The notes: a model not told the origin generated them from the sequence alone. Shown: positions 19,433 through 28,227, counted from the stretch's first letter. The stretch is 64,000 nucleotides of DNA from Flavobacteriaceae bacterium UJ101 (GCA_001880285.1 CP016269.1:2676501-2740500); one strand, 5' to 3'. Made by a program: numbers and translations.

Positions 19433-19999
19433 ATGGCTACAACAGCAGATATAAAAAGAGGATTGTGCATCAATTATAGTAATGATGTTTATAAAATTGT
19501 AGGGTTTCAACATGTAAAGCCAGGTAAAGGTCCAGCATTTGTACGTACAAAATTAAAAAGTGTTACTACAGGTAAAGTGGTAGATAATACATTCTCTGCA
19601 GGGCATAAAATTGATGTAGTAGAAGTTAATACCAATAAATTTCAATATTTATATGATGATGATAATGGTTTTCATTTTATGAATAACGATGATTATTCAC
19701 AAGTATATATTGACAAAGGATTAGTAGATAATGCTGATTTGATGAAAGAAGGTGAACAAGTTTTCATTTTAACAAAAGCAGATGATGACACACCACTTTC
19801 AGTAGAAATGCCTCAAACCGTTATTTTAGAAGTGGTAGAATCCGCACCAGGAGTAAAAGGAAATACCGCAACGAATGCTACAAAACCTGCAAAACTAGAA
19901 ACAGGAGCAGAATTACAAGTTCCATTGTTTATTAATGAAGGTGAAAAGATTAAAGTAAATGTAGACGAGCGCTCGTATATTGAAAGAGTAAAAGAATAA
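19433..19999 (+). CDS. efp: Elongation factor P
   Basis: This 188-residue protein binds the ribosome E site and relieves stalling at proline runs. The KOW-like N-terminal domain has the tip loop KPGKGPAF with Lys32, the residue that some bacteria modify. The central and C-terminal OB folds end in VDERSYIERVKE. No modification enzyme is encoded nearby, so the state of Lys32 is open. It is the last gene before a terminator-like hairpin. Confidence 0.97.
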   Translation: MATTADIKRGLCINYSNDVYKIVGFQHVKPGKGPAFVRTKLKSVTTGKVVDNTFSAGHKIDVVEVNTNKFQYLYDDDNGFHFMNNDDYSQVYIDKGLVDNADLMKEGEQVFILTKADDDTPLSVEMPQTVILEVVESAPGVKGNTATNATKPAKLETGAELQVPLFINEGEKIKVNVDERSYIERVKE

Positions 20000-20018
20000 T
20001 ATTTAACGAATAAATAAA

Positions 20019-20050
20019 ATGCTCCTTACACTTTTGAAGGAGTATTTTTG
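20019..20050 (+). terminator. Terminator-like hairpin after efp
   Basis: ATGCTCCTT (20019-20027) pairs with AAGGAGTAT (20037-20045), including one G-T wobble, and TTTTT follows. The 3' end also reads TATTTTTG (20043-20050), an exact TAnnTTTG ten bases before the next ATG, so the same bases could serve as a promoter element. Confidence 0.65.
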
Positions 20051-20059
20051 TATATACCC

Positions 20060-20989
20060 ATGAAATTTAACCGTATTTATCAATTAAAAGAAATTGCTTC
20101 GCTATTAGAAGTTGATTATGTAGGAAATGATGAATTTCCTGTAAAAGGATTGAATGAAATTCATGTTGTAACAGAAGGTGATATTGTTTTTGTAGATCAT
20201 CCCAAATACTATGATAAAGCATTAGAATCTGAGGCAACTATTGTTTTAATTAATAAAAAAGTAGATTGCCCAGAAGGAAAAGCATTGCTTATTTCAGAAA
20301 ATCCTTTTTCAGATTTTAATAAATTGATTGAACATTTCAATCCTTTTCAAACATCAAATCAATTACAGGCTGACTCTGCTCAAATAGGTGAAGGAACTAT
20401 TATTCAACCGAATGTATTTATTGGGAATAATGTGAAAATTGGAAAGAATTGTATTATTCATCCAAATGTGACCCTATACGATAATACCGTTATAGGAGAT
20501 CATGTTATTATACACGCTAATACCGTTATAGGTTCTGATGCATTTTATTATAAAAATAGAACGGATCATTTTGAACGTTTGAAGAGTGCAGGGAATGTGG
20601 TAATTCAAGACTTTGTGGAAATAGGAGCCAGTTGTACAATTGATCGAGGAGTTACAGCTTCCACAACTATAAAAAAACATACCAAACTGGATAATCAAAT
20701 CCAAATTGGACATGATACCATTATTGGAGAACGTTGTTTAATTGCCTCTCATGTTGGAATTGCCGGTTGTTGTATTATTGAAGATGAAGTAACTCTTTGG
20801 GGACAAGTAGGAATGGCCAGTGGTATAACTATCGGGAAAAAGGCAGTGATACAGGCCCAGTCAGGTGTTTCTAAGTCTTTAGAAGGAGGGAAAGTTTATT
20901 TTGGTTATCCAGCAGATGAAATGCGAACCAAATTAAGAGAGTTAGCCGCAATAAGAAAATTACCCGAATTATTGAAGAAGTTAAAATAA
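20060..20989 (+). CDS. Second LpxD-like hexapeptide acyltransferase
   Basis: This 309-residue protein, counted from the ATG at 20060, has the LpxD plan: an N-terminal domain (GLNEIHVVTEGDIVFVDHPKY), then a left-handed beta-helix with a histidine in IQIGHDTIIGE (His218), and a C-terminal helix. A TTG four codons upstream lies in the hairpin T-tract and is a poorer start. It is clearly a paralogue of the gene at 16198 and such pairs are common in flavobacteria. Whether it acylates lipid A precursors or another sugar nucleotide is not visible. Confidence 0.88.
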   Translation: MKFNRIYQLKEIASLLEVDYVGNDEFPVKGLNEIHVVTEGDIVFVDHPKYYDKALESEATIVLINKKVDCPEGKALLISENPFSDFNKLIEHFNPFQTSNQLQADSAQIGEGTIIQPNVFIGNNVKIGKNCIIHPNVTLYDNTVIGDHVIIHANTVIGSDAFYYKNRTDHFERLKSAGNVVIQDFVEIGASCTIDRGVTASTTIKKHTKLDNQIQIGHDTIIGERCLIASHVGIAGCCIIEDEVTLWGQVGMASGITIGKKAVIQAQSGVSKSLEGGKVYFGYPADEMRTKLRELAAIRKLPELLKKLK

Positions 20990-21205
20990 TACCTTTCTTG
21001 TCATTTTGAATTTTCCGAAAGCTTTCAAGGAGTATCGAAAAGTTATAAATTGTTATTGATATAGCAAAAATAACGTTGAAATACAGAACAAACCGTTTTT
21101 TTGCTAAATGGTATAACAAATAGACTAAAAACTTTTTCTTAATATTAAGACCTATTTCAAAAAAACATTTTATCTTTAATCATTCAAAAGAAACAAAGTA
21201 AAAAC

Positions 21206-22078
21206 ATGAGTGTTTTAGTTAATAAAGATTCAAAAATAATTGTACAAGGATTCACTGGAAAAGAAGGAACTTTCCATGCTGAACAAATGATCGAATATGG
21301 AACGAACGTAGTAGGAGGTGTAACACCTGGTAAAGGAGGTCAAGAGCACTTAGGTCGTCCAGTATTTAATACAGTAGAAGATGCTGTTGCAAAAGCTGGA
21401 GCTGATACTTCTTTAATTTTTGTTCCACCTGCATTTGCTGCAGATGCTGTTATGGAAGCTGCCGATGCTGGAATTAAAGTGATTATTTGTATTACAGAAG
21501 GAATTCCTGTACAAGATATGGTAAAAGTAAAAGAATACATTCAAGATAAGGATGTTACGTTAATTGGACCAAATTGCCCAGGTGTTATTACAGCTGAAGA
21601 AGCAAAAGTAGGAATTATGCCAGGATTCATCTTCAAAAAAGGAAAAGTAGGAATTGTATCAAAATCAGGTACTTTGACTTATGAAGCAGCCGATCAGGTA
21701 GTAAAAGCAGGATTTGGAGTTTCTACAGCTATTGGAATTGGAGGAGATCCTATTATTGGAACCACGACTAAAGAAGCGGTTGAATTATTAATGAATGATC
21801 CTGAAACTGAAGCAATTGTAATGATTGGTGAAATTGGAGGACAATTAGAAGCTGATGCTGCTAAGTGGATTAAAGCACAAGGAAATCCAAAACCAGTAGT
21901 TGGATTCATTGCTGGGCAAACAGCTCCTAAAGGACGTACAATGGGACATGCAGGTGCTATTGTAGGTGGTGCAGACGATACAGCACAAGCTAAAATGGCT
22001 ATTATGGAGGAATGTGGATTACATGTAGTTGCTTCTCCTGCTGATATTGGAAATAAAGTAAAAGAAGTATTAGCGTAA
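21206..22078 (+). CDS. sucD: Succinyl-CoA synthetase alpha subunit
   Basis: This 290-residue subunit binds CoA and carries the phosphohistidine of the TCA cycle enzyme that converts succinyl-CoA to succinate with ATP or GTP formation. The CoA-binding Rossmann segment is [13 protein letters not shown]. The active-site histidine is in [12 protein letters not shown] (His248). The beta subunit (sucC) is not in the window, so the two genes are unlinked. A strong palindromic terminator follows. Confidence 0.97.
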   Translation: MSVLVNKDSKIIVQGFTGKEGTFHAEQMIEYGTNVVGGVTPGKGGQEHLGRPVFNTVEDAVAKAGADTSLIFVPPAFAADAVMEAADAGIKVIICITEGIPVQDMVKVKEYIQDKDVTLIGPNCPGVITAEEAKVGIMPGFIFKKGKVGIVSKSGTLTYEAADQVVKAGFGVSTAIGIGGDPIIGTTTKEAVELLMNDPETEAIVMIGEIGGQLEADAAKWIKAQGNPKPVVGFIAGQTAPKGRTMGHAGAIVGGADDTAQAKMAIMEECGLHVVASPADIGNKVKEVLA

Positions 22079-22088
22079 GCTATATTTT

Positions 22089-22140
22089 ATAAAAACAAAA
22101 ATCCCCAACCTTTTAAAAGGTTGGGGATTTTTGTTTTTAT
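22089..22140. terminator. Perfect 52-base palindromic terminator after sucD
   Basis: Positions 22089-22114 are the exact reverse complement of 22115-22140. The GC core CCCCAACC / GGTTGGGG is flanked by A-rich and T-rich arms, so it can work as an intrinsic terminator in either direction. Confidence 0.85.
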
Positions 22141-22245
22141 TGAAATTATAATAAATATTGTATAGAAAGTGTTTGTATAAAAGTAATATTTAAGATTCAT
22201 GAATTTATACTTATAATTTAAAAAATACCGGTTTTCAGGGATTGT

Positions 22246-22273
22246 TTTGAATATTGATAGGAAAGTATCTTTG
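22246..22273 (+). promoter_or_regulatory. Promoter of the T9SS protease gene
   Basis: TTTG (22246-22249) and, after 16 bases, TATCTTTG (22266-22273), an exact TAnnTTTG. An alternative TTG at 22242 gives a 21-base spacer. The ATG follows at 22288. Confidence 0.6.
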
Positions 22274-22287
22274 AGAGTAACCAAAAA

Positions 22288-25200
22288 ATGAAATTTATGA
22301 AGAAAATAGTTTACATTATCCTAATATTTTGTTCAATATTAGGACACTCACAAAAAAGTATAGGAGGTAAGCCTAAACTAATAGATAATTTGATAAATAA
22401 TAAAGATAAAATTATTAATAATAAATCAATTGATGAAGATGATAATTTTATTTATGATGAAAATAAATATTTAAATGGAATTAATAATGTTTTACTACCT
22501 TCAATAGGTAATCAACAAATCCAACAGAAAGTCATTGAAAGTCCTGATATTGAAGATAATGTATATGGCAAAGTATTAGATTTTAAAATTAATTACTTTG
22601 ATAAGGCTAAAAAGTTTGAAACACAAGATGAATTTATTTATTTAGCTAGATTTACTTCCGAATCAGCTATAGGATTACAATTTTATTTTGCTGATTTTTA
22701 TTTACCAAAAGGGGCTCAATTATATATTTACAATGAAGACTCTTTAAAAATTTTAGGTGGATATACTTCTGATAATAATCCTGATTTGACTAAACTAAGT
22801 AAAGAGAGTCGTTCAATGTTTGGTACACAACCAATTTTTTCAAAAGAAGTATATATTGAATTATCAATTCCAAAGAAAGTAAAAGAAGAACCAACCATAA
22901 AATTTAACCATATTGTACATATTTTTAAAAATTTTAATAATAATTCGGATTCATCTAGGAGTGAACATTGTTATGATCCAATATATGATCAATGGAAAAA
23001 TACTGAACATAAAAAAGCTATTAAATCAGTTGGATTGATATTATTTCCTTTGAGGACTAATAATCAAAATTATATGGGTACATGTACAGGAAGTCTTATT
23101 AATAATACAAAACAAGATGGAACTCCCTATTTTTTAACAGCTAATCATTGTTTTAATACAAGTAATGATATTTATACATTTCCTGAAGAAATGTTAATCA
23201 TTTTTAATGATGAAAAAAGATCTGCAAATGATAATTCTGGTTTAAGTAGTAATAATAATTCTGTTTTAGGAGCTAAATTTTTAGATAAGAGTTCAGCATA
23301 TGATTATGCATTACTTGAATTAGACACAGATGATAATACATTAGCTGATTATAAGGTTTGCTATATTGGTTGGGATACTAGTGAACTTAAATCAAGTGAT
23401 GATTATTATGGTATACATCATCCAGAAGGATCTGATAAAAAGCTTTCAAAATTAAAAAATACTGGTGCAACAGCTTCTGAATGGATTTCAAATTGGAAAA
23501 GTGGGATTCTTGAACCTGGATCATCAGGATCTCCACTAGTAAATCCAAGTGGAAAGTTAGTTGGTGTTTTATCAAAAGGTCCAAGGTATAATTTATTATG
23601 GACTGGAAAAGTAGAAGTAGAAAGAGATGAGAATGGAAACCCTGTTCGTTTTCAAGGTTGTAGTGCTCCTAATCTATATCGAGAGAATCTTTATTTAGTA
23701 AATCATTCAAAATTTCCTATAGCCCAAATTCGACATATCATAGCTGAAAACAAATTAAGTTATACATCGCTTGGGGCTTATTGTCCAGATGATGATTTAC
23801 ATTTAGGTCCAGATACAGTTGGTGATTATATAGATCCTGATGGGGATGGGGATGGAGATGGAGATGGAGAAACGACAATGTTAGGAAAGGACAGATTATT
23901 TACAGCAGATGTATTAGTTACAAATAATGCATCTTCTACTTGGGGAAAAACTTTTTCATTAAGTTCAGCTAAATATGATATTTCAAGTTCTAATTATAAA
24001 AATGCTAAATATTTTGATCCAATAGTAGAAGGTGATTTTCTTATTGGTGCTTCGGAAATAGATCATACTTGGAATTATACATTTGATATTCCTATTTTTA
24101 AAATTAATGATGATAAAATTTTAACACCAATTCCATTACGAGTTAATAAGTATGGAGAAAAATCTAGAATAAAAATACATGATATTAAAAATAATGTTAT
24201 AGCTATTACAATAGATTCATGGTATCCTAATTATGAAAATGTTTTTCTAGTTTATAGATTTGTTAATGATAAATGGAATTTAGAATTTGAAAGAAAAGAT
24301 AGTAGATTTGATAGAATATTTTTTAATACAACTAATGAAATTATAATTGAAGATTTTAATAAACATTTTATAATTAAATATTCAAGTGGAAGATGGAATA
24401 TGCATTCAAAAGAATTTAATTTTGATATATATAACCGTGTTAGAATAAAGAATACCTGGTTTAGTATAGCCGAACACTTTATTGATTCTAGAAGAATAAT
24501 TAATAATGAGTTAGTTAAAAATAGAATGGTAGATAAACTTATAAAAAATAATGAATTTAAATTAATAGAAAGCTATTCAGGTGCTAATATAGACGAAAAT
24601 GAATTTGAGTTATTTTTTCTAAACAAAAATAAGAATGAATTTTTTATTCAAACTATAAAGTATAATAATAGTGGTGAGGTAGTAAAAAATGAAGTAAGTA
24701 GAATTTTTTCATCTGAATCATCAAGTTTATTTAAGATAAAGGATAACTCTTTAATATTTAGGAATATAAGTAATAATAAATGGTCTTTATCTAAATTAGA
24801 TAAAATAAATGGTAAATGGTCTAATGAAATAATTAAAATAAATACAGATTTTTTAAATAGTAATGGAATTAATTATACTGAAGGGAACAGAGGATATGAT
24901 TTTAATAAAGATTATTTTGTATATACTAATTCAGTTTTTTCTCATCAAAGATATGGATGGAAACATTTCATGATGAATGGAAATATTAGAGAAATGAAAT
25001 ATTTAAATGATTCTAAAATTAATTTAAATGAAAAAACTCCTTTAGGTACTATATATCCGAAAACATTAACTCAAAATGTATTCTTTCAAAAAAAGGAAGG
25101 AGATAGACTATTCTATTCTAATACAAATCAGATGAAGCATAGGTTTAATAGTACTTTTGAAGAGGAATATTCTCCAGTAAAAACGATTGTACTAGGTGAA

Positions 25201-25761
25201 TATTTTGATGATATTATTGATGAAAAAGTAAATTTAACACTATATGCTGATCATTCAATAATTTTAAAACCTGGATTTAAAACTCAAAAAGGGGGAGAGT
25301 TTAAAGCAGTTGCTTTAAAAAATGAAAATTATCCTGAAAATACATTTACTTTCAATGATATTTTAGATCCAAGTGGTATTTATGATAATGTAAATACGGT
25401 GACAAGTTTAAAAGTTGCAAGACCTTCTTATGGAACGATTGAAAAAGAAGTTTTAAAGTCATCTAGATTGTTAATTGATAATACTTCAATTACAGAAGAA
25501 GAAAATGATATTCAAATTTATCCAAATCCAGTAACAAATGGAGAACTTAATATATTGATGAATCTTGTAGAGAAGAGTAGATTAAATATTGAAATTATTG
25601 ATATGAGAGGAAGAAGGGTTTTCAAACAAAATATAAGTAGAGTATATGAGAAAGGAAAACATACTATAACTTTAAATGTTAATAAATTACTTCCTGATAC
25701 TTATTTTGTTAAAGTGCAGACATCTAAAGGTATCAAGACAAAGCAAATTATTATCCAATAA
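22288..25761 (+). CDS. Secreted trypsin-like (lysyl endopeptidase-type) protease with T9SS sorting domain
   Basis: This 1157-residue protein has a signal peptide (to about residue 22), a propeptide-like region, then a chymotrypsin-fold serine protease domain. The triad is readable: His287 in LTANHCF, Asp339 in YDYALLE and Ser415 in GSSGSPLV. This resembles bacterial lysyl endopeptidases; substrate preference is inferred. An Asp-Gly repeat linker (residues ~518-528) leads to about 450 residues that I do not recognise. A short GFKTQKGGEFKA motif, often seen before T9SS domains, comes near residue 1000. The last ~85 residues (from IQIYPNPV to KTKQIIIQ) are a type A T9SS sorting domain. Export by the PorX-controlled secretion system is therefore likely. 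Confidence 0.9.
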   Translation: MKFMKKIVYIILIFCSILGHSQKSIGGKPKLIDNLINNKDKIINNKSIDEDDNFIYDENKYLNGINNVLLPSIGNQQIQQKVIESPDIEDNVYGKVLDFKINYFDKAKKFETQDEFIYLARFTSESAIGLQFYFADFYLPKGAQLYIYNEDSLKILGGYTSDNNPDLTKLSKESRSMFGTQPIFSKEVYIELSIPKKVKEEPTIKFNHIVHIFKNFNNNSDSSRSEHCYDPIYDQWKNTEHKKAIKSVGLILFPLRTNNQNYMGTCTGSLINNTKQDGTPYFLTANHCFNTSNDIYTFPEEMLIIFNDEKRSANDNSGLSSNNNSVLGAKFLDKSSAYDYALLELDTDDNTLADYKVCYIGWDTSELKSSDDYYGIHHPEGSDKKLSKLKNTGATASEWISNWKSGILEPGSSGSPLVNPSGKLVGVLSKGPRYNLLWTGKVEVERDENGNPVRFQGCSAPNLYRENLYLVNHSKFPIAQIRHIIAENKLSYTSLGAYCPDDDLHLGPDTVGDYIDPDGDGDGDGDGETTMLGKDRLFTADVLVTNNASSTWGKTFSLSSAKYDISSSNYKNAKYFDPIVEGDFLIGASEIDHTWNYTFDIPIFKINDDKILTPIPLRVNKYGEKSRIKIHDIKNNVIAITIDSWYPNYENVFLVYRFVNDKWNLEFERKDSRFDRIFFNTTNEIIIEDFNKHFIIKYSSGRWNMHSKEFNFDIYNRVRIKNTWFSIAEHFIDSRRIINNELVKNRMVDKLIKNNEFKLIESYSGANIDENEFELFFLNKNKNEFFIQTIKYNNSGEVVKNEVSRIFSSESSSLFKIKDNSLIFRNISNNKWSLSKLDKINGKWSNEIIKINTDFLNSNGINYTEGNRGYDFNKDYFVYTNSVFSHQRYGWKHFMMNGNIREMKYLNDSKINLNEKTPLGTIYPKTLTQNVFFQKKEGDRLFYSNTNQMKHRFNSTFEEEYSPVKTIVLGEYFDDIIDEKVNLTLYADHSIILKPGFKTQKGGEFKAVALKNENYPENTFTFNDILDPSGIYDNVNTVTSLKVARPSYGTIEKEVLKSSRLLIDNTSITEEENDIQIYPNPVTNGELNILMNLVEKSRLNIEIIDMRGRRVFKQNISRVYEKGKHTITLNVNKLLPDTYFVKVQTSKGIKTKQIIIQ
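23839..23868 (+). repeat. In-frame hexanucleotide repeat (GATGGR x5)
   Basis: Five tandem GATGGG/GATGGA units encode the Asp-Gly linker of the protease. Unit gain or loss would keep the frame and change linker length or calcium binding. Confidence 0.85.
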
Positions 25762-25804
25762 ATTTAATATCTAATCTACTTTTTTTATGATATAACGAAA
25801 GAAT

Positions 25805-25840
25805 AAAAAATAGTTTAGTTCCTCAACTAGGCTATTTTTT
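25805..25840 (+). terminator. Terminator after the protease gene
   Basis: AAAAAATAGTTTAGTT pairs with AACTAGGCTATTTTTT around a CCTC loop, with wobble pairs, and ends in a T-run. Confidence 0.75.
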
Positions 25841-25873
25841 ATATCTTGTATTCTATAGTCTAGAATATATAAA

Positions 25874-26308
25874 ATGAAGAATCAATTAAAATATATAGTA
25901 TTATGTATACTAATCTCTTGTTCTACAGATTCTCAGGAACAAGGTGAAATTAAGAATTCTCTTATAACGTTCTCTGAGGGAATGTATAAAATGGACAAAA
26001 ACAAAGTATTTAATTATAGTACAGATAATTTTGTGAAAAATGAATTATCTCCTGGAATATTGAAAGTTTTAGAAATTAATGATAGTATGAATAATGTACT
26101 AGGAAAGAAGTCTCGATATAAAATTCCAAAAAGAGTTAAGGAAGCAATGAAGTCAGAAGAATTGATAATAAAAGTTATATCAATCGATCAATTACAAAAT
26201 GATAAAGCAATTGTAAAGTTTACAATGAATTTAGAAGAAAAAGTTTATTGTGCTGAATTTATAAAAATAGCAAATAATTGGAAAATAAATCGTTATTGCG
26301 ATAATTAA
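25874..26308 (+). CDS. Small lipoprotein, function unknown
   Basis: This 144-residue protein starts with a lipoprotein signal (LCILISCS, lipobox Cys near residue 16). A mixed soluble region follows, with no motif I recognise. The last part (LQNDKAIVKFTMNLEEK, then FIKIANNWKINRY) has the shape of NTF2-like or DUF4878-type lipoprotein domains, which is only a resemblance. It is the first of three small genes on the same strand after the protease. Codon use is very AT-rich, like its neighbours. Confidence 0.75.
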   Translation: MKNQLKYIVLCILISCSTDSQEQGEIKNSLITFSEGMYKMDKNKVFNYSTDNFVKNELSPGILKVLEINDSMNNVLGKKSRYKIPKRVKEAMKSEELIIKVISIDQLQNDKAIVKFTMNLEEKVYCAEFIKIANNWKINRYCDN

Positions 26309-26332
26309 TTTATTTCAATATAACTACCGTAA

Positions 26333-26845
26333 ATGAATTATAGTATGGGAAAATTATGGATTATTTGTGTATTCTTCTTCGTCAACTGTATTCCATTTTT
26401 ACCTGATGAAGTTTCTCCAAGTAAGAGTATAAATGAATCAAAAGAAAGAGAAGCTTTTATAGCAGAATATGCTTCAATAAGAAAAGAAATGAAAATTAGA
26501 GAAAAAGAATATTTAATTGACAGAGCATTTCTTGAGTATAATTGGGTGGAACAGGGTTTAATATTTGAGACAACAAAAATTAATAAAAATGCAAAAGTTT
26601 TTTATTTAATGTTAAAGGATAAAAATACAATGGAAGAAGGTGTTCAAGGGAAAGATCTTTATAATTTTGAAGACTATATTGATTTTAAAGATCACATTAA
26701 ATGTTTAAATAAAAAGAAAGTATCGGGAGGGGGATTTGCTCATGGTTATTTACGTGTATCCTTTGAAGACATTCCTGATAGAATAGAATATGCTTTTAAA
26801 TCAAATAACAAATGGGATACAATATATTTTAGGAAAGTAAGATAG
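26333..26845 (+). CDS. Small lipoprotein, function unknown
   Basis: This 170-residue protein has a hydrophobic start (LWIICVFFFVNC) ending in a likely lipobox cysteine near residue 19. An in-frame ATG four codons later (MGKLW) is an equally good start. The rest is charged and shows no familiar motif; a Gly-rich turn (KVSGGGFAHGYLRVSF) is the most distinctive point. It lies 24 bases after the preceding lipoprotein gene, so the two may share a transcript. Confidence 0.7.
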   Translation: MNYSMGKLWIICVFFFVNCIPFLPDEVSPSKSINESKEREAFIAEYASIRKEMKIREKEYLIDRAFLEYNWVEQGLIFETTKINKNAKVFYLMLKDKNTMEEGVQGKDLYNFEDYIDFKDHIKCLNKKKVSGGGFAHGYLRVSFEDIPDRIEYAFKSNNKWDTIYFRKVR

Positions 26846-26951
26846 ATATCTTAAATGTATATGGAGTGGAAGAATGAAAAAGAAAAAAGCTTAGTTGGGA
26901 AGTATGACTGTATTTTGTAATGGATTTATTGATGATTTTTTATAAATAAAT

Positions 26952-27590
26952 ATGAAGAAAATAGTAATAGGTTGTGGATTAGTATTTTTAATTATAGCCT
27001 TGTTGTTTGTAGGGTTATCCTTTGCGTATAAAGGTATAACAGAGAATAATTTAGAAAATAGACTAGAAACAGTACATAATAATTGGATTGAATTGTTAGA
27101 ATTACAGGACGAAAAAAATAATCTTCTAAAAGAATTAATACATGATAGTTTATTGGATATTCAATATGTTGATAGTTTGAATATGAGCTTGATAGAATAT
27201 AATAAAAATAGGAACGAACTAAAGGAATGTAATCCAAAGTTTGTTTATGAGCAATATTTATCTAATAAATATATGTTACCGATTATGAAGTTTTATTCAG
27301 AAAAAAATCAATTACTCGATTTGAAATCAAAGACCTCAATTAATAATATTCAAAATAATATAGAAAAGTTAAATAAAGTTATTGATCAATATAATTTAAG
27401 TGTTAGGAGTTATAATACGTTTTATTTAACATTTCCTAATTTTATTATAGCAAAATCATCTGGTTTTAAGAAGAAAGATTATTTTCAAATCCAATTTGGA
27501 GTAGAAAATACTGATCCTAAAAGAGTAAGAGAAGAAAGAATAAAAGAGCTAAAAGAAATTGAAAAGAAGTATGGTTTAAACGAAGAATAA
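26952..27590 (+). CDS. Divergent LemA-like membrane protein
   Basis: This 212-residue protein has an N-terminal transmembrane segment (about residues 4-26) and a helical domain. The C-terminal part matches the LemA pattern: IDQYNLSVRSYNTFYLTFPN, then IIAKSSGFKKKDYFQIQF, the usual 'YN..V..YNT....FP' and 'GF....YF' positions. The N-terminal helix differs from ordinary LemA proteins, so this is a divergent member. LemA proteins are membrane-associated with poorly known roles. It is the last gene of the AT-rich accessory stretch, followed by a terminator. Confidence 0.75.
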   Translation: MKKIVIGCGLVFLIIALLFVGLSFAYKGITENNLENRLETVHNNWIELLELQDEKNNLLKELIHDSLLDIQYVDSLNMSLIEYNKNRNELKECNPKFVYEQYLSNKYMLPIMKFYSEKNQLLDLKSKTSINNIQNNIEKLNKVIDQYNLSVRSYNTFYLTFPNFIIAKSSGFKKKDYFQIQFGVENTDPKRVREERIKELKEIEKKYGLNEE

Positions 27591-27601
27591 GAATATAAAG
27601 A

Positions 27602-27635
27602 AAAATAGTCTAGCTTTTCAGTTAGACTATTTTTT
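27602..27635 (+). terminator. Terminator after the LemA-like gene
   Basis: AAAATAGTCTA (27602-27612) pairs with TAGACTATTTT (27623-27633) and is followed by more T. Confidence 0.8.
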
Positions 27636-27675
27636 GTGTTTCGTTAAAAAATAACTTAAAAAGAATAAAAATAGA

Positions 27676-27775
27676 TTATATCAAGACGGGACTTTAAAAA
27701 CGTCTTGATATAATTTTTTTTTGTCTTGATGTAACGAGTGCTTTGTCAAGACAAAAAATATTTTTGTCTTGATGT
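27676..27775. repeat. Cluster of overlapping inverted repeats (TCAAGAC/GTCTTGA)
   Basis: Arm 27676-27688 pairs perfectly over 13 bases with 27701-27713. Arm 27717-27729 pairs over 13 bases with 27746-27758, and the latter can instead pair over 12 bases with 27761-27772. A 15-base direct repeat occupies 27718-27732 and 27761-27775. The hairpins therefore include mutually exclusive alternatives. Confidence 0.9.
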
Positions 27776-27894
27776 TTTTTAAATGTATTATAGAAGCGGG
27801 TTTGAAGCCTACTTTTAGAAGAGTATGAACTAGTTTTTAAAAAATCAATTAAAGAGAACAATTGTTGTTATTGTATAAGGATATGAGAAAGAGA

Positions 27895-28164
27895 TTACTT
27901 CAGGTAGGGAATTAAAAAATACAGTACCAAGATAGCTGCTATACCACCTAAAAATGTAGCCAATGCATCTTGTATATCAAAATGGGTTTTCTTAATGTAT
28001 TGATCATAATATTCTTTTCCGATTGAAAAAATAGTTAAAATGATTAAATTGATTTCAATACTAAGAAAGGAACATACGGTTGAGATAAAGAATCCTACAA
28101 AAAAGTGTAGCATCTTATCAAAAGGAATAATTTCTCCATAAAAAAAGGCTTTAATCCATTTCAT
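27895..28164 (-). CDS. Small membrane protein, VanZ/YfiM-like
   Basis: This 89-residue protein has about three hydrophobic segments. The pattern FDKMLHFFVGFF, then GKEYYDQ, then DIQDALATFLGG is the arrangement of DK..HF, KE..D and D..D seen in small VanZ- or YfiM-like integral membrane proteins. No function is known for such proteins in this group. It is transcribed toward the hairpin spacer, 63 bases downstream of the DUF202 gene. Confidence 0.72.
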   Translation of the reverse strand: MKWIKAFFYGEIIPFDKMLHFFVGFFISTVCSFLSIEINLIILTIFSIGKEYYDQYIKKTHFDIQDALATFLGGIAAILVLYFLIPYLK

Positions 28165-28227
28165 GTGAGCAAATATATTAAATCCTTTAAAACTGTTATA
28201 AAGAGAATTGGAATAGTGGTAGAAAAA

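Larger units (their letters stand above)
27591..27894. other. 304-base convergent spacer with hairpins
   Basis: No coding frame of note is present. The spacer holds the terminator of the LemA-like gene and a cluster of alternative hairpins built from TCAAGAC/GTCTTGA arms. The remaining AT-rich sequence up to 27894 shows nothing recognisable. Confidence 0.8.

Noticed and set aside
20871-21119. Minus-strand frame of 82 codons between lpxD2 and sucD
   Set aside because: It overlaps the end of the LpxD-like gene, has no recognisable domain and looks accidental.
27676-27775. CRISPR array
   Set aside because: Arms alternate in orientation and spacing is irregular; there are no equal-size spacers and no cas genes nearby.
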